Shown here: piece by piece, positions 46,611 through 55,324 of the stretch
Layout of the letters: the number at the start of each line of letters is the position of its first letter
Position numbering within the stretch: position 1 is the stretch's first letter
From: Allopusillimonas soli
GTDB taxonomy: Bacteria > Pseudomonadota > Gammaproteobacteria > Burkholderiales > Burkholderiaceae_B
Direction: 5' to 3'
Length of the DNA stretch: 64,000 bases
Assembly: GCF_004153445.1 (NCBI RefSeq)
Contig: NZ_SDQC01000009.1
Coordinates: 30,974-94,973 of the forward strand
Translations under genes and position numbers: made by a program
Notes under the pieces: generated by a model
Told to the model about the DNA's origin: nothing
The model's database searches: none
What the model saw: the letters and a program-made list of their open reading frames with translations, nothing else

Positions 46611-47591
46611 ATGACTTATTCCCCGTGGCGCATCGCGTCAAGACTGGCCGCCGTGGCCTGCATGGCGATAGCACTGCCTGCCTTCGCAGCCGGTCAGTAT
46701 CCGGATCGCCCCATTACCATCGTGGTCCCCTATTCGCCCGGCGGCGGCGTGGACATCGTGACACGCCTGGTCACGAGCCACATGTCAGAAGCGCTTGGTC
46801 AACCCTTTGTCGTGGACAATCGCCCCGGCGCGGGCACCAACATCGGCATGAGTTATGCGGCGCATGCCAAGCCGGACGGCTATACGCTTTACACGGCATC
46901 CAACACGCTGGCCACCAATAAGGCGCTGTACTCCAAGCTGAATTTTGATCCTGCAACAGCCTTTGCGCCGGTGGGCAAGATCGGAGAGGCCCCCTTGGTG
47001 GTGGTGGTGAACGAAGATTCTCCCTTCAAGACCTTGAAGGATCTGGTTGATTATGGGCGCAAGCATCCCAAGGATCTTACGTTCGGCACGGCGGGGGTAG
47101 GAAGTTCCGGGCATATGGCCAGTGAGCTGCTGCTCCGGTCCGGCCATTTCAAGGCGCTGCACGTACCCTACAAGGGCGGTGCGCCAGCAATCACCGATCT
47201 GCTGGGCGGTCGCATTTCCTTCATGGCTATCAATCCGCTCGAGGTTATTTCCCATATCAAGGCCGGCAAGCTGCGGGCCCTGGCCGTGCTCAATACAGAC
47301 GGCACGCCGCTTCTGCCCGATCTGCCGACTGCCAAGGCACAGGGCCTGGGGGACTTGGAGGCAACGGTCTGGTGGGGCATCGTCGCGCCAGCCGGTACGC
47401 CTGCCGCGGTTGTCCAGAAACTGAATGCATCTTTGGACGCCGCCTTGAAGAATGCCGACGTGCAGGCTCGCCTGGCGCAATTGGGCGCGAAAGAGCAACC
47501 AGGCACGCCGGCGCAGTTTCAGGCTTTCGTGAGCCGGGAAAGAGACAAGTTGACCCAGGTCATCAAGGAAGCGCATATCAAGGCCGACTGA
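46611..47591 (+). CDS. Bug-family tripartite tricarboxylate solute receptor
   Basis: A 326-residue periplasmic solute receptor with a Sec signal peptide (LAAVACMAIALPAFA). Bug motifs are ITIVVPYSPGGGVDIVTR, VVDNRPGAGTNIG, GTAGVGSSGHMASEL and PYKGGAPAITDLLGGRISFM. AGGAG precedes the ATG. It is the first gene downstream of the LysR box and is followed by galB- and galC-like genes, so it probably binds an aromatic acid or a tricarboxylate entering that pathway. Confidence 0.92.
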   Translation: MTYSPWRIASRLAAVACMAIALPAFAAGQYPDRPITIVVPYSPGGGVDIVTRLVTSHMSEALGQPFVVDNRPGAGTNIGMSYAAHAKPDGYTLYTASNTLATNKALYSKLNFDPATAFAPVGKIGEAPLVVVVNEDSPFKTLKDLVDYGRKHPKDLTFGTAGVGSSGHMASELLLRSGHFKALHVPYKGGAPAITDLLGGRISFMAINPLEVISHIKAGKLRALAVLNTDGTPLLPDLPTAKAQGLGDLEATVWWGIVAPAGTPAAVVQKLNASLDAALKNADVQARLAQLGAKEQPGTPAQFQAFVSRERDKLTQVIKEAHIKAD

Positions 47592-47637
47592 TTTGCGGGC
47601 GGACTGTGTGATTAAACTGGAAGTGGAATACGAGAAC

Positions 47638-48354
47638 ATGACACAAAGAAATGCGTTGGTTGTCAGCGCCCATTCTGCCGACTTCGTCTGGCGTGCGGGC
47701 GGCGCCATTGCCCTTTACGCGGAGCGTGGCTGGCATATCCATGTTCTGTGCCTGTCTTTTGGCGAACGGGGAGAATCGGCCAAGCTCTGGAAGCAGCCAG
47801 GCATGATATTGGGGCAGGTCAAGGCGGCGCGCAGAAGCGAGGCCGAGCAGGCCGCGGAAATACTCGGTGCGACGATTTCCTTCATGGATTGCGGCGATTA
47901 TCCCTTGCGGGTGAGTGACGAGCGCCTGCTGGACATCACCGCACAATATCGCCGTCTCCAGCCCGAGTTCGTCCTGACGCATTCATTCCAGGATCCCTAT
48001 AACTTCGATCATCCGCTTGCCAATCGTCTTGCTATGGAAGCCCGGGTCATAGCCCAGGCCCATGGCCATTTGCCGGGAGAGCAGGTGCTGGCCGCGCCAC
48101 CGGTCTATTTGTTTGAACCGCACCAGCCGGAACAGTGCGAATGGAAGCCTCAACTGTTCCTGGATATATCATCTGTCTGGGACAAGAAGTATCGGGCTTT
48201 TCAGACCATGCAGGCCCAGGAACATCTCTGGGAATACTATACGCGTACAGGCTTGCAGCGCGGGGCACAGGCGGCTCGCAATTCAGGCAGGAAAATCAAA
48301 TATGCGGAAGCCTACCAATGCGTCTACCCGCGGGTGACCGACGATTTCCTTTGA
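47638..48354 (+). CDS. galB: 4-oxalomesaconate hydratase-like (GalB), PIG-L fold
   Basis: GalB hydrates 4-oxalomesaconate to 4-carboxy-4-hydroxy-2-oxoadipate in the gallate and protocatechuate 4,5-cleavage pathways. The 238-residue protein has the PIG-L-type N-terminus ALVVSAHSADFVWRAGGAIALYAERG, where SAHSADF replaces the usual AHPDD, together with CLSFGERGESAKLW and HPLANR. This pattern matches GalB rather than sugar deacetylases. The next gene encodes the aldolase for its product. Confidence 0.85.
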   Translation: MTQRNALVVSAHSADFVWRAGGAIALYAERGWHIHVLCLSFGERGESAKLWKQPGMILGQVKAARRSEAEQAAEILGATISFMDCGDYPLRVSDERLLDITAQYRRLQPEFVLTHSFQDPYNFDHPLANRLAMEARVIAQAHGHLPGEQVLAAPPVYLFEPHQPEQCEWKPQLFLDISSVWDKKYRAFQTMQAQEHLWEYYTRTGLQRGAQAARNSGRKIKYAEAYQCVYPRVTDDFL

Positions 48355-48392
48355 GATGCAATTGAAGCAAATGGGCGCAAATGGGAGCGAGC

Positions 48393-49103
48393 ATGATCAA
48401 CAGCCAGTACACCCGTATAGATAGTGCGACAGTCTCGCGCTGCGCCAAGATACCCGCGTCGATTCTGGCCGATGTCTCGGGCCGCCGTGGCGCGCTGGAC
48501 GGGCGCATCCGCGCGCTTGCCCCCGATATGCGCCTGGGCGGTGCGGCATTCACGGTTGAAGTGCGGCCAGGCGACAACCTCATGATACATGCGGCCCTGG
48601 TTCTTGCGCAGCCTGGCGATATCCTCGTCATCGACGGCAAGAACGATACGGCTCATGCGCTCATGGGCGAACTCATGTGTGCGCACGCCGCCGCGGCGGG
48701 CATTGGCGGTGTTGTCATCGACGGTGCTGTGCGCGATGTGGATACACTGCGCAAAGGCGGCATACCGGTGTTTGCCTGCACGTTCAATCCCAATGGCCCG
48801 ACGCGCACCCAGGGCGGGCGAATAGGCCACCCGATATCCGTGGGTGGCGTGAGCGTGGCACCGGGCGATCTGGTGGTGGGCGACGATGACGGCATTGTCG
48901 TGATACCCCGGCAGGACGCCGCCGGCCTGCTGGACGCGGCCGAGGAAAAGATCAGATCCGAACAGCGCCGCATGCAGGATATCGCCGAAGGCAGGCTGGT
49001 TTACGGCTGGCTTGAAGGCGCACTGAAGTCAGCCGGCGCACTGCCGGCCAACGCCAGTCTGCAGAGTCTGATCAGCCAGTTCCAGGCGAACCGCCTGGGT
49101 TGA
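48393..49103 (+). CDS. galC: 4-carboxy-4-hydroxy-2-oxoadipate aldolase (RraA-like fold)
   Basis: The enzyme cleaves 4-carboxy-4-hydroxy-2-oxoadipate to pyruvate and oxaloacetate and also decarboxylates oxaloacetate. The 236-residue protein has the class II pyruvate-aldolase pattern of the RraA fold: GELMCAHAAAAGIGGVVIDGAVRDVDTLRKGGIPVFA, with the substrate-binding Arg and metal-binding Asp in GAVRDVD. The position after galB supports this over a ribonuclease-inhibitor role. Confidence 0.88.
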   Translation: MINSQYTRIDSATVSRCAKIPASILADVSGRRGALDGRIRALAPDMRLGGAAFTVEVRPGDNLMIHAALVLAQPGDILVIDGKNDTAHALMGELMCAHAAAAGIGGVVIDGAVRDVDTLRKGGIPVFACTFNPNGPTRTQGGRIGHPISVGGVSVAPGDLVVGDDDGIVVIPRQDAAGLLDAAEEKIRSEQRRMQDIAEGRLVYGWLEGALKSAGALPANASLQSLISQFQANRLG

Positions 49104-49209
49104 TTATTGCGCGGCGAGCCTTGCTGTGGCAGAGCCGCACATGCCCAGACCCTGGTTCGGTGTTAAAACTGGAGGCTTACCCAATTTCCGCGGACAAGGA
49201 GCGGCTTTC

Positions 49210-49935
49210 ATGGACAAACAGATCAGGCAGGCATTCACGCCCACCGGTGTTTTGCGTGCATCAATCAACGTGGGCAATCCCATACTCGCTCATCGCAAGG
49301 AGGGCGGCGAACCGGGCGGGGTGTCCGTGGATATGGCGCGGGCGCTGGCGCAGGTCCTGGAGGCCGATCTGGAGTTTGTCGTATTCGACAGCGCGGGAAA
49401 ATCGGTGGAGGCGGTAACGAATGAAGATGCGGACATTGGTTTTTTTGCCGTGGATCCGGTGCGCGGCGCGGGTATCAACTTCACCGCGCCTTATGTCCTG
49501 ATCGAAGGAGCCTACCTGGTGGCGGAGGGCTCGCCGCTGCAAGACAATAGCGAGGTGGACAGGCAGGGTACGCGCGTAGCCGTGGGCAAGGGCAGTGCAT
49601 ATGATCTGTACCTGACCCGTGAACTTAAACATGCCGAGATAGTGCGGGCGCCAACGTCACCTGCCGTGGTCGATACCTATCTGGCCCAGGGCCTGGATGT
49701 TGCAGCAGGTGTCAAGCAGCAGCTTGAGGCCGACGCGGCGCGCGTGGGCGGGCAACGCCTCTTGCCGGGACGCTTCATGGTCATACAGCAGGCGATGGGA
49801 ATGCCCAAGCCACGATCGGCTCAAGCAGCTGCCTTTCTCGCGCAGTTTGTGGAACAGCAGAAGACCAGCGGCTTCGTGGCTGATGCTTTGCGACGCCACG
49901 GCATACAAGGCGCGTCGGTCGCTCCCGCTGCCTGA
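49210..49935 (+). CDS. Solute-binding protein family 3-like protein lacking a signal peptide
   Basis: A 241-residue protein of the bacterial extracellular solute-binding family 3 fold: LRASINVGNPILAHRKEGGEPGGVSVDMARALAQVL and GFFAVDPVRGAGINFTAPYVLIEGAYLV. The start at 49210 has AGGAG at good spacing, and neither it nor the upstream in-frame ATG at 49126 gives a signal peptide. It may therefore work in the cytoplasm, for example as an isolated ligand-binding or cyclohexadienyl dehydratase-like enzyme. It follows galC. Confidence 0.78.
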   Translation: MDKQIRQAFTPTGVLRASINVGNPILAHRKEGGEPGGVSVDMARALAQVLEADLEFVVFDSAGKSVEAVTNEDADIGFFAVDPVRGAGINFTAPYVLIEGAYLVAEGSPLQDNSEVDRQGTRVAVGKGSAYDLYLTRELKHAEIVRAPTSPAVVDTYLAQGLDVAAGVKQQLEADAARVGGQRLLPGRFMVIQQAMGMPKPRSAQAAAFLAQFVEQQKTSGFVADALRRHGIQGASVAPAA

Positions 49936-50038
49936 TCCGCGGCATCTCTTTCTGCGTGCTACGACGGGGCGGGCCTGCGTGCGGCCCCGCCGCCGACATT
50001 GCGGCTACCGGTAGGCGGCGGTGACGGTATTCAGGCCA

Positions 50039-50080
50039 CTGTACCCATTGAAAATACGGAAAATTGCCTCTGTACCCATT
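50039..50080. promoter_or_regulatory. Direct repeats upstream of the LysE exporter
   Basis: CTGTACCCATT occurs twice, at 50039-50049 and 50070-50080, 31 bases apart (three helical turns). Spaced direct repeats of this kind are used by MocR/GntR regulators. No such gene is adjacent. Confidence 0.5.
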
Positions 50081-50152
50081 CTCGCACACAACCTATCATA
50101 AGCGCACGGCAGCCATGGCGGCATGGCTGCCCCCACATCCGGCATTGGTTTC

Positions 50153-50749
50153 ATGGATATCGTTCCGCTTTTCAGCTACCTGCTCGTCATGAGCATCACG
50201 CCCGGCCCCAACAACATCATGGTCACGGCATCCGGCGTCAATTTCGGGTTTCGGCGCACTATTCCGCACATGACAGGAATCTGTACCGGAAACGCCGTCC
50301 AGTTTCTGCTGTGTGTGCTGCTGCTATCGGGCGCAGCAGGCTGGTTGGCCGCCGTGCGCACGCCGCTTGCCGTGGTGGGCTGCGCCTATCTCATTTGGCT
50401 GTCCTGGAAGCTGGCCAGGGCCTCGGCTCCAGGCAGTGCGAGGGTGCTCAAGCCAGTCAGCTTCTTTGAAGCCATGTTGTTCCAATATGCCAACCCCAAG
50501 GCATGGGTCATGGTACTCAATACCATCATTTTGTTCCTGCCGATCCATGGGCGCTTGCCCGCGGCCATGCATATCGCGCTGCTAGGCATCGTTGCCGGGC
50601 TACCGTCGGTTGCGCTCTGGACGTGGGGCGGAGACACGCTGCGGCGCTGGCTGCACCGGCCTTGGGCGCTGCAGGCATTCAACCTCGCCATGGCCGGTTT
50701 GCTGGCCGCCACGGCCTTATGGCTGCTATTCGATGAATTGAGTGCCTGA
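50153..50749 (+). CDS. LysE/RhtB family amino-acid exporter
   Basis: A membrane exporter of about 198 residues with six hydrophobic segments and the family signature LVMSITPGPNNIMVTASGVNFG near the N-terminus. Members export amino acids or homoserine lactone. An upstream in-frame ATG at 50123 is possible; neither has a clear Shine-Dalgarno, and 50153 gives the usual start. The substrate is unknown. Confidence 0.88.
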   Translation: MDIVPLFSYLLVMSITPGPNNIMVTASGVNFGFRRTIPHMTGICTGNAVQFLLCVLLLSGAAGWLAAVRTPLAVVGCAYLIWLSWKLARASAPGSARVLKPVSFFEAMLFQYANPKAWVMVLNTIILFLPIHGRLPAAMHIALLGIVAGLPSVALWTWGGDTLRRWLHRPWALQAFNLAMAGLLAATALWLLFDELSA

Positions 50750-50812
50750 ACGCAGCGCCAGACGCGAAGCAATTGGCTATCATAAGGGTTGACGCCAGTC
50801 TGGGGATATCCG

Positions 50813-51970
50813 ATGAGCAGCGCACGCATCATTCTGATTCGTCCTGAAAGAAAAACCATAGAGACGCTTGATGAGCCGCCTGAATCCATGCCGCAGGACG
50901 GATTCATCTGGATGGCCTGCGATCGCGATACATTCTCGCGTGAGCCCGATGTGGTCCAAGGGCTGCTGGCAAGATGGACCGGCGGGCGTCTGCTCGAACT
51001 GCATGTGTCCGATCTTCTCAACGCCAATTCGCCTTCGCAGTTCGACTTCACCTCTCGTTACGAGATGCTGGTATTTCGGCGCCTGGCCGACAATCAGTTC
51101 GAAACGGGAACAGATGCGGCGCCGGCCGCGAACGCGAAGAACGACCGTAGTGCCTCGAAATCCAATCCTCTGCCGGCGGCACGCAAGGCCCAGACCCTGC
51201 CTGTGGGTTTCGTCGTATTCGAGAAGGTGCTGTTGAGCGTTCATCCTCCAGGCTGCAGCGTGCTCGAGGCATACAGCCGAAGGCTGGACCAGCTGGCTTC
51301 ACGTGAGCTGGAAGCGGCCGGTGCGGCACCGTCGGGCCCCACACGCTTGCCCGATGCGCCCGCGGAACTCATGCTGCGCATTGTGAGCCAGATGGTCGAT
51401 GCCTACCTCGACCTTCGCAAAACCATGACGCGCCAGTTGGATCATTGGCAGCAGCGCCTGCTTCGCCCCAATATCTACTTCGACAATTGGGACGGATTAT
51501 TGAAGGCCAGACAATCGCTGCATCATCTGTACGATATCTGCGAGGATCAACACAATGCCTTGGACAGATGGATGGATGTACTGGAGGACCTACCGGCGCC
51601 GGACACGCCTGATGCCCAGCACGAGCACGATCAACTGCTGGTACGCAGCCGGGATATCCTGGAACACATCGAGCGCGTTTCGCACCATGTACGCCAGTTG
51701 GAGCGCAGCGCGGAAACTGCGATACAGATTCACTTCAATATTCAGAACAATCGCACAAACGACGTCATGCGCATGCTGACGGCCATCACCGCAATCTTTC
51801 TGCCGCTCAACCTCATCGCGGGCATATTTGGTATGAACTTCCAGTTCACGCCGTGGCTGCACACCAAGTTGGGATTCTGGGGCACGCTGGCCGTCATGCT
51901 GCTGATCGCCATCACGCTTGTCGCATTTTTTGCACGCAAACGCTATTTGTCTTCAAGCAAATTGGATTGA
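50813..51970 (+). CDS. CorA/ZntB-like divalent cation transporter
   Basis: A 385-residue protein with a long cytoplasmic N-terminal domain and two C-terminal membrane helices. The pore signature GMN follows the first helix (LIAGIFGMNFQF), and the second helix leads to a basic end (FFARKRYLSSSK). CorA-family channels carry Mg2+, Co2+ or Zn2+. A poorly conserved insert (about residues 95-125) is rich in Ala, Asn and Lys. It lies 63 bases after the LysE gene. Confidence 0.88.
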   Translation: MSSARIILIRPERKTIETLDEPPESMPQDGFIWMACDRDTFSREPDVVQGLLARWTGGRLLELHVSDLLNANSPSQFDFTSRYEMLVFRRLADNQFETGTDAAPAANAKNDRSASKSNPLPAARKAQTLPVGFVVFEKVLLSVHPPGCSVLEAYSRRLDQLASRELEAAGAAPSGPTRLPDAPAELMLRIVSQMVDAYLDLRKTMTRQLDHWQQRLLRPNIYFDNWDGLLKARQSLHHLYDICEDQHNALDRWMDVLEDLPAPDTPDAQHEHDQLLVRSRDILEHIERVSHHVRQLERSAETAIQIHFNIQNNRTNDVMRMLTAITAIFLPLNLIAGIFGMNFQFTPWLHTKLGFWGTLAVMLLIAITLVAFFARKRYLSSSKLD

Positions 51971-52042
51971 ACCGGCCGCGAATCAGCGTATTGCGGATTG
52001 GCCCGTTGTGGGCGGGTATGCTCGGGTGTTCCGGCGGATGGT

Positions 52043-52432
52043 TTAGCCGCCAGACGGGTATTCAGAAATTTCAATCAGATTCAGATCGGGATCGCGGAGA
52101 TAAACCGAGCGTATCTTTCCTGTGGCGCCAGTGCGTGCCACCGGCCCCTCAATAATGGGCCAGTTGCTCTGCCGCAGATGCGCAATGACTTCGTCCAATG
52201 GTTCGACGGCGATGAAGCACAGATCCAGTGCGCCTGGCACCGGGAGATGGGCCTTGGGCTCGAACTCCCTGCCCCGTACGTGCAGATTGATTTTCTGGTT
52301 CCCGAAACGGAAGGCTTGGCGGCCGTTGCCGAATGTCTCCAGGCTCATGCCCATGACTCTCGTATAGAAATCAATGCAGGACTGCGGGTCTGTGGTCGTG
52401 AGAACGAGGTGATCAAGATGATCGATGTGCAT
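52043..52432 (-). CDS. VOC (glyoxalase/bleomycin-resistance fold) protein
   Basis: A 129-residue single vicinal-oxygen-chelate module pair: IDHLDHLVLTTTDPQSCIDFYTRVMGMSL at the start and RSVYLRDPDLNLIEISEYPSGG at the end. Candidate metal ligands are His in DHLVL, His in KINLHVRG and Glu in LIEISEY. AAGGAG precedes the ATG. The reaction is unknown; members include dioxygenases, lyases and resistance proteins. Confidence 0.88.
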   Translation of the reverse strand: MHIDHLDHLVLTTTDPQSCIDFYTRVMGMSLETFGNGRQAFRFGNQKINLHVRGREFEPKAHLPVPGALDLCFIAVEPLDEVIAHLRQSNWPIIEGPVARTGATGKIRSVYLRDPDLNLIEISEYPSGG

Positions 52433-52573
52433 TGTGTCTCCTTGTCTGGGACAAAGTGGCTGATTACCGCTGCTCGCAATGATCGGAGCAAATAGTGTAA
52501 AACAGGAGGGGCAGGGCACTCACGGCGGTGACGGCGCCCTGGTAACCAACTCTCTTTTCAGGAGTCATCACGC

Positions 52574-52837
52574 ATGCTCTCGCTACGCCCGAACTGTGAA
52601 TGCTGTGATCGCGACCTTCCACCTTCAAGCCCGGATGCGCGCATCTGTACCTTTGAATGCACGTTCTGCGTGAGCTGTGTCGAGGATGTCCTCGCCGGCA
52701 CTTGCCCCAATTGTGGCGGCAACCTCGTTCCCAGGCCCATCAGGCCCGCGCGGCTGCTGCATAAATATCCCGCTTCCACGCAGCGGGTGGTCAAGGAGCA
52801 CGGCTGCCTTGGCGCGGCTCCCGCGTCCCAAGCGTGA
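52574..52837 (+). CDS. DUF1272 zinc-binding protein
   Basis: An 87-residue small protein with eight cysteines in the conserved pattern CECCDRDLPP, CTFECTFCVSCVEDVLAGTCPNCGGNL, typical of DUF1272, which probably binds zinc. AGGAG lies ten bases before the ATG. It is divergent from the VOC gene. Function unknown. Confidence 0.9.
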   Translation: MLSLRPNCECCDRDLPPSSPDARICTFECTFCVSCVEDVLAGTCPNCGGNLVPRPIRPARLLHKYPASTQRVVKEHGCLGAAPASQA

Positions 52838-52872
52838 CAGAAAACCACAGATTCAGGCATGCGAGGCAATAT

Positions 52873-52910
52873 TAGGGTAAACCCTTGCAATCAGACTAGG
52901 GTTTACCCTA
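52873..52910. promoter_or_regulatory. Doubled GGGTnnACCC operator over a sigma-70 promoter
   Basis: TAGGGTAAACCCT (52873-52885) and its exact inverse AGGGTTTACCCTA (52898-52910) form a 13-bp inverted repeat with a 12-base spacer. Each arm is itself almost palindromic. The promoter TTGCAA (52885-52890) - 18 bases - TATAAT (52909-52914) is embedded so that the arms touch the -35 and -10 elements. Confidence 0.75.
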
Positions 52911-52950
52911 TAATACCTATGTCGATCAACACAACGCATAGGTTCTGAAC

Positions 52951-53160
52951 ATGGCAAACATCAAACTGGCACTCGCAGGCAACGCCCCGGTCAGCTCGGT
53001 CGCCTCCAGGGCCGTACGCCGTCATTCGGCTGGCACGCGCGCCGCCTTGGCGGCCAAGGCCTTTCTCTCCGCTGTAAACAAGGCCGATCGCGCCTTGGCT
53101 GGCTACATGGCAGATCTGGCCAAGGCCCGCAGCCAGGGCGAGGCCTCCGCCAAGCATTAA
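52951..53160 (+). CDS. Small basic alanine-rich protein
   Basis: A 69-residue protein (MANIKLALAGNAPVSSVASRAVRRHSAG...) that is basic and probably mostly helical (AALAAKAFLSAVNKADRALAGYMADLAKARSQG). The good promoter with a doubled operator shows that it is a regulated gene. No family is recognised with confidence; it looks like the short DUF1127-type proteins of this order in size and control. Confidence 0.7.
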   Translation: MANIKLALAGNAPVSSVASRAVRRHSAGTRAALAAKAFLSAVNKADRALAGYMADLAKARSQGEASAKH

Positions 53161-53172
53161 AACCCCATTTGT

Positions 53173-53280
53173 GCGGGCTGCAGGCGCTGCCCGCAACGCC
53201 CCGGGTCTGTGAATGGACATTCGGGCTGAATCCCCAAGATGGGTTCAGCCGGATGCCTGCCACAGACTCGGGGCGTTTTA
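53173..53280 (+). ncRNA. Highly structured 3' region or small RNA after the small-protein gene
   Basis: Three hairpins follow each other. A 6-bp stem GCGGGC/GCCCGC spans 53173-53194. A 17-bp stem with one G-T wobble runs from AACGCCCCGGGTCTGTG (53195-53211) to 53261-53277 and encloses an inner stem with GGCTGAA/TTCAGCC. The outer stem ends in TTTTAT, so the whole acts as a terminator. The complexity exceeds that of a simple terminator and suggests a stable 3' UTR-derived RNA. Confidence 0.5.
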
Positions 53281-53305
53281 TATGTAGAGGTTGGGTTCGC
53301 CCCAG

Positions 53306-55324
53306 TCAGGGCAATATGCCCGCTTGACCAGGCAGATGGGCTGAAACCAAGGCGTCGGTCGCCGCCGCTGCGATCTGACCAAAAGGTCCGCCACCGCCAG
53401 CCGGCAACTCGGCAATTCGCGCGACAACACCCCAGATGCCTTTGCTGCGCGATAACACCTCATAAGACTGTATCTGCCCCGCGCTGCGCGCCACGACATA
53501 GAGGGTGTCGCCAACAAAGCGCAGGGAGGGCAGGGACGCTGCGTGATCGGCCAGCTTGTTGGCCTTGCCGTCCTCAAGCAGCCACAACCCGCCGGCGGGC
53601 TGCTCCAGCAAAGCCACCGTTTCGTCGCCCATGGCATTCAGTGCTAGGGCGGGCTTGCCGACATAAGCCAACCCCATGTCGGCAGCCGGCTGTGACCGTA
53701 ATGTTTCGCCTGACTGTTCCGCACCCGCCGGGACGATCCAGGACGGAACACGCAAGAGGTGGTTATTGTCGCGTTTTCGCAAGTACAGGACGATCTGATT
53801 GCGTGCAGTGCGGATGACAGCCAGACCGCCGCTGCTGACTGGCGTATCCAGTGGTTGCCAGGACGACCAGCGATTGCTGCTTGCGGCATGCTGAAGCGTA
53901 AACCAGGCCTGTCCATTGCGGTCTATGGCGAAGGCAATAAGCCTGCCATTGGCCGCTGAAGCGATCACGGCATTGTCTCGCGCAAGGGGCAGGCGAGGCA
54001 GCGCTTGCCAGGGCGTCCAGCTTCCCCCAATGCCATCGGGCTCAGCCCAATAGTATTGGCCGTCGTTGCCCATGGCAACCGCCGCCAGGGGGGCGTGCGC
54101 CGTAATGGCCGGTATGCGGGAGAAACGCTTTCCGGCCAAGGCCTGCCAACCTTGCCATGCGTTGCCTTGATCCTGTTTGTTGGCCCAAAGACCGCCCAAT
54201 GTATCGCGTGCGAACACGCCAGCGCTGCCATCCGGATAGGAAAATGACACCAGGGGCCCCGCCGTCCTGCCACCCAAGGTTTTCCATTTATGGTTTTGGC
54301 TGCTCCAGAAATTCACGGCGTCATTGTCTTCGCCGGTTGCAAGCAACATGAGGCCAGTGCGTTTGTCGATGAACAGCTCGGGCGCCACATTGCGGCGTGA
54401 CACATAGTATGACCGTTGCACCCAGGAGGCCGCGGGACCCGCAGGCTCCTGGCAATTTTGCGGTCCCGAGCAATATCGATAGTCGTTCCAGGCATAACGC
54501 CGGAAAATCTCAGACTTGCTTGCAATTTCCGACACATTCAGGTTTGTCTGGCGCTCCTGGCTTGGATATGCCACGTACCCGGTTTCTGCGAAATTGCCTT
54601 GTGCCTGCTTCAGCGCATCGCGCACCAGGCGTGCGCTGGCGATATGGTCAGGATGGCCATGACCGGTACAGCGCCAGCAGAGTTGGGTATAAGGTATGTC
54701 TATCGTGTCGTCCAGGTGGCGGACGGTCGTGGGCTGGTAATCCTGGATAATGCTGGCAATCGTCGCCACGAGGTCCCGACGCGTGTACACCTCATGGTAG
54801 GAACCCAGGGTAGCAGCTGTTGCGCCTGGCACTGATTCGGCGCGACTCAATGGCGTCAGACTGCCCCAGCCCTTGCCCAGCCAGGGATCCTTCAGACGCA
54901 TATGCAGCAATTGAATGCGCGGATTGCCTTGTAGCGTAAAGCGCGCCAGATGATAGGCGCCTACTCCCACGGTGCCTTCCGTCCAGGTGTCGGGCTGCCG
55001 GGCCATATAGGCGTAGGCAGCTCGCACGCCACGCTCACGGCCCAGCATGTACTTCTCGCCTTCACCACGCTCACTGGCTGTCAGATAAACGATCCGAACG
55101 CAGCCACCAGCCTGGATGTTTGAGGCAATATCCGGATTCATGAAGAGCAGGTCGTCATCAAGATGGGCCACGAACGCCAGATCCCGTATGCCATGGCACT
55201 CGGCCAAAGAAAAATCCGGTGGCGCGGCGCCGGCTGCATTGGTGATGCCCGGGGCCGTCCAGGTAAATGTGGCGAAAAGCGCCTGGCAAATTATTTGCAG
55301 TATGTATGCCGATGAACGGCGCAT
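53306..55324 (-). CDS. Secreted PIG-L family deacetylase with beta-propeller-like C-terminus
   Basis: A 672-residue exported protein. The N-terminus MRRSSAYILQIICQALFATFTWTAPGITNA resembles a signal peptide. The PIG-L domain (about residues 40-290) has zinc motifs VAHLDDDLLFMNP and CTGHGHPDHIASARLV, suggesting an N-acetylglucosamine-type deacetylase. The C-terminal ~350 residues contain repeated blades of the type YYWAEPDGIGGSWTPWQALP and AWFTLQHAASSNRWSSWQPL, as in PLL/DUF346-like propellers that bind sugars. No Shine-Dalgarno is seen before 55324; a start at 55408 is an alternative. A surface polysaccharide substrate is likely. Confidence 0.8.
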   Translation of the reverse strand: MRRSSAYILQIICQALFATFTWTAPGITNAAGAAPPDFSLAECHGIRDLAFVAHLDDDLLFMNPDIASNIQAGGCVRIVYLTASERGEGEKYMLGRERGVRAAYAYMARQPDTWTEGTVGVGAYHLARFTLQGNPRIQLLHMRLKDPWLGKGWGSLTPLSRAESVPGATAATLGSYHEVYTRRDLVATIASIIQDYQPTTVRHLDDTIDIPYTQLCWRCTGHGHPDHIASARLVRDALKQAQGNFAETGYVAYPSQERQTNLNVSEIASKSEIFRRYAWNDYRYCSGPQNCQEPAGPAASWVQRSYYVSRRNVAPELFIDKRTGLMLLATGEDNDAVNFWSSQNHKWKTLGGRTAGPLVSFSYPDGSAGVFARDTLGGLWANKQDQGNAWQGWQALAGKRFSRIPAITAHAPLAAVAMGNDGQYYWAEPDGIGGSWTPWQALPRLPLARDNAVIASAANGRLIAFAIDRNGQAWFTLQHAASSNRWSSWQPLDTPVSSGGLAVIRTARNQIVLYLRKRDNNHLLRVPSWIVPAGAEQSGETLRSQPAADMGLAYVGKPALALNAMGDETVALLEQPAGGLWLLEDGKANKLADHAASLPSLRFVGDTLYVVARSAGQIQSYEVLSRSKGIWGVVARIAELPAGGGGPFGQIAAAATDALVSAHLPGQAGILP

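Noticed and set aside
49965..50000. GC-rich bulged stem after the family 3 binding-like gene as terminator
   Set aside because: The stem contains a bulge and is not followed by T residues.
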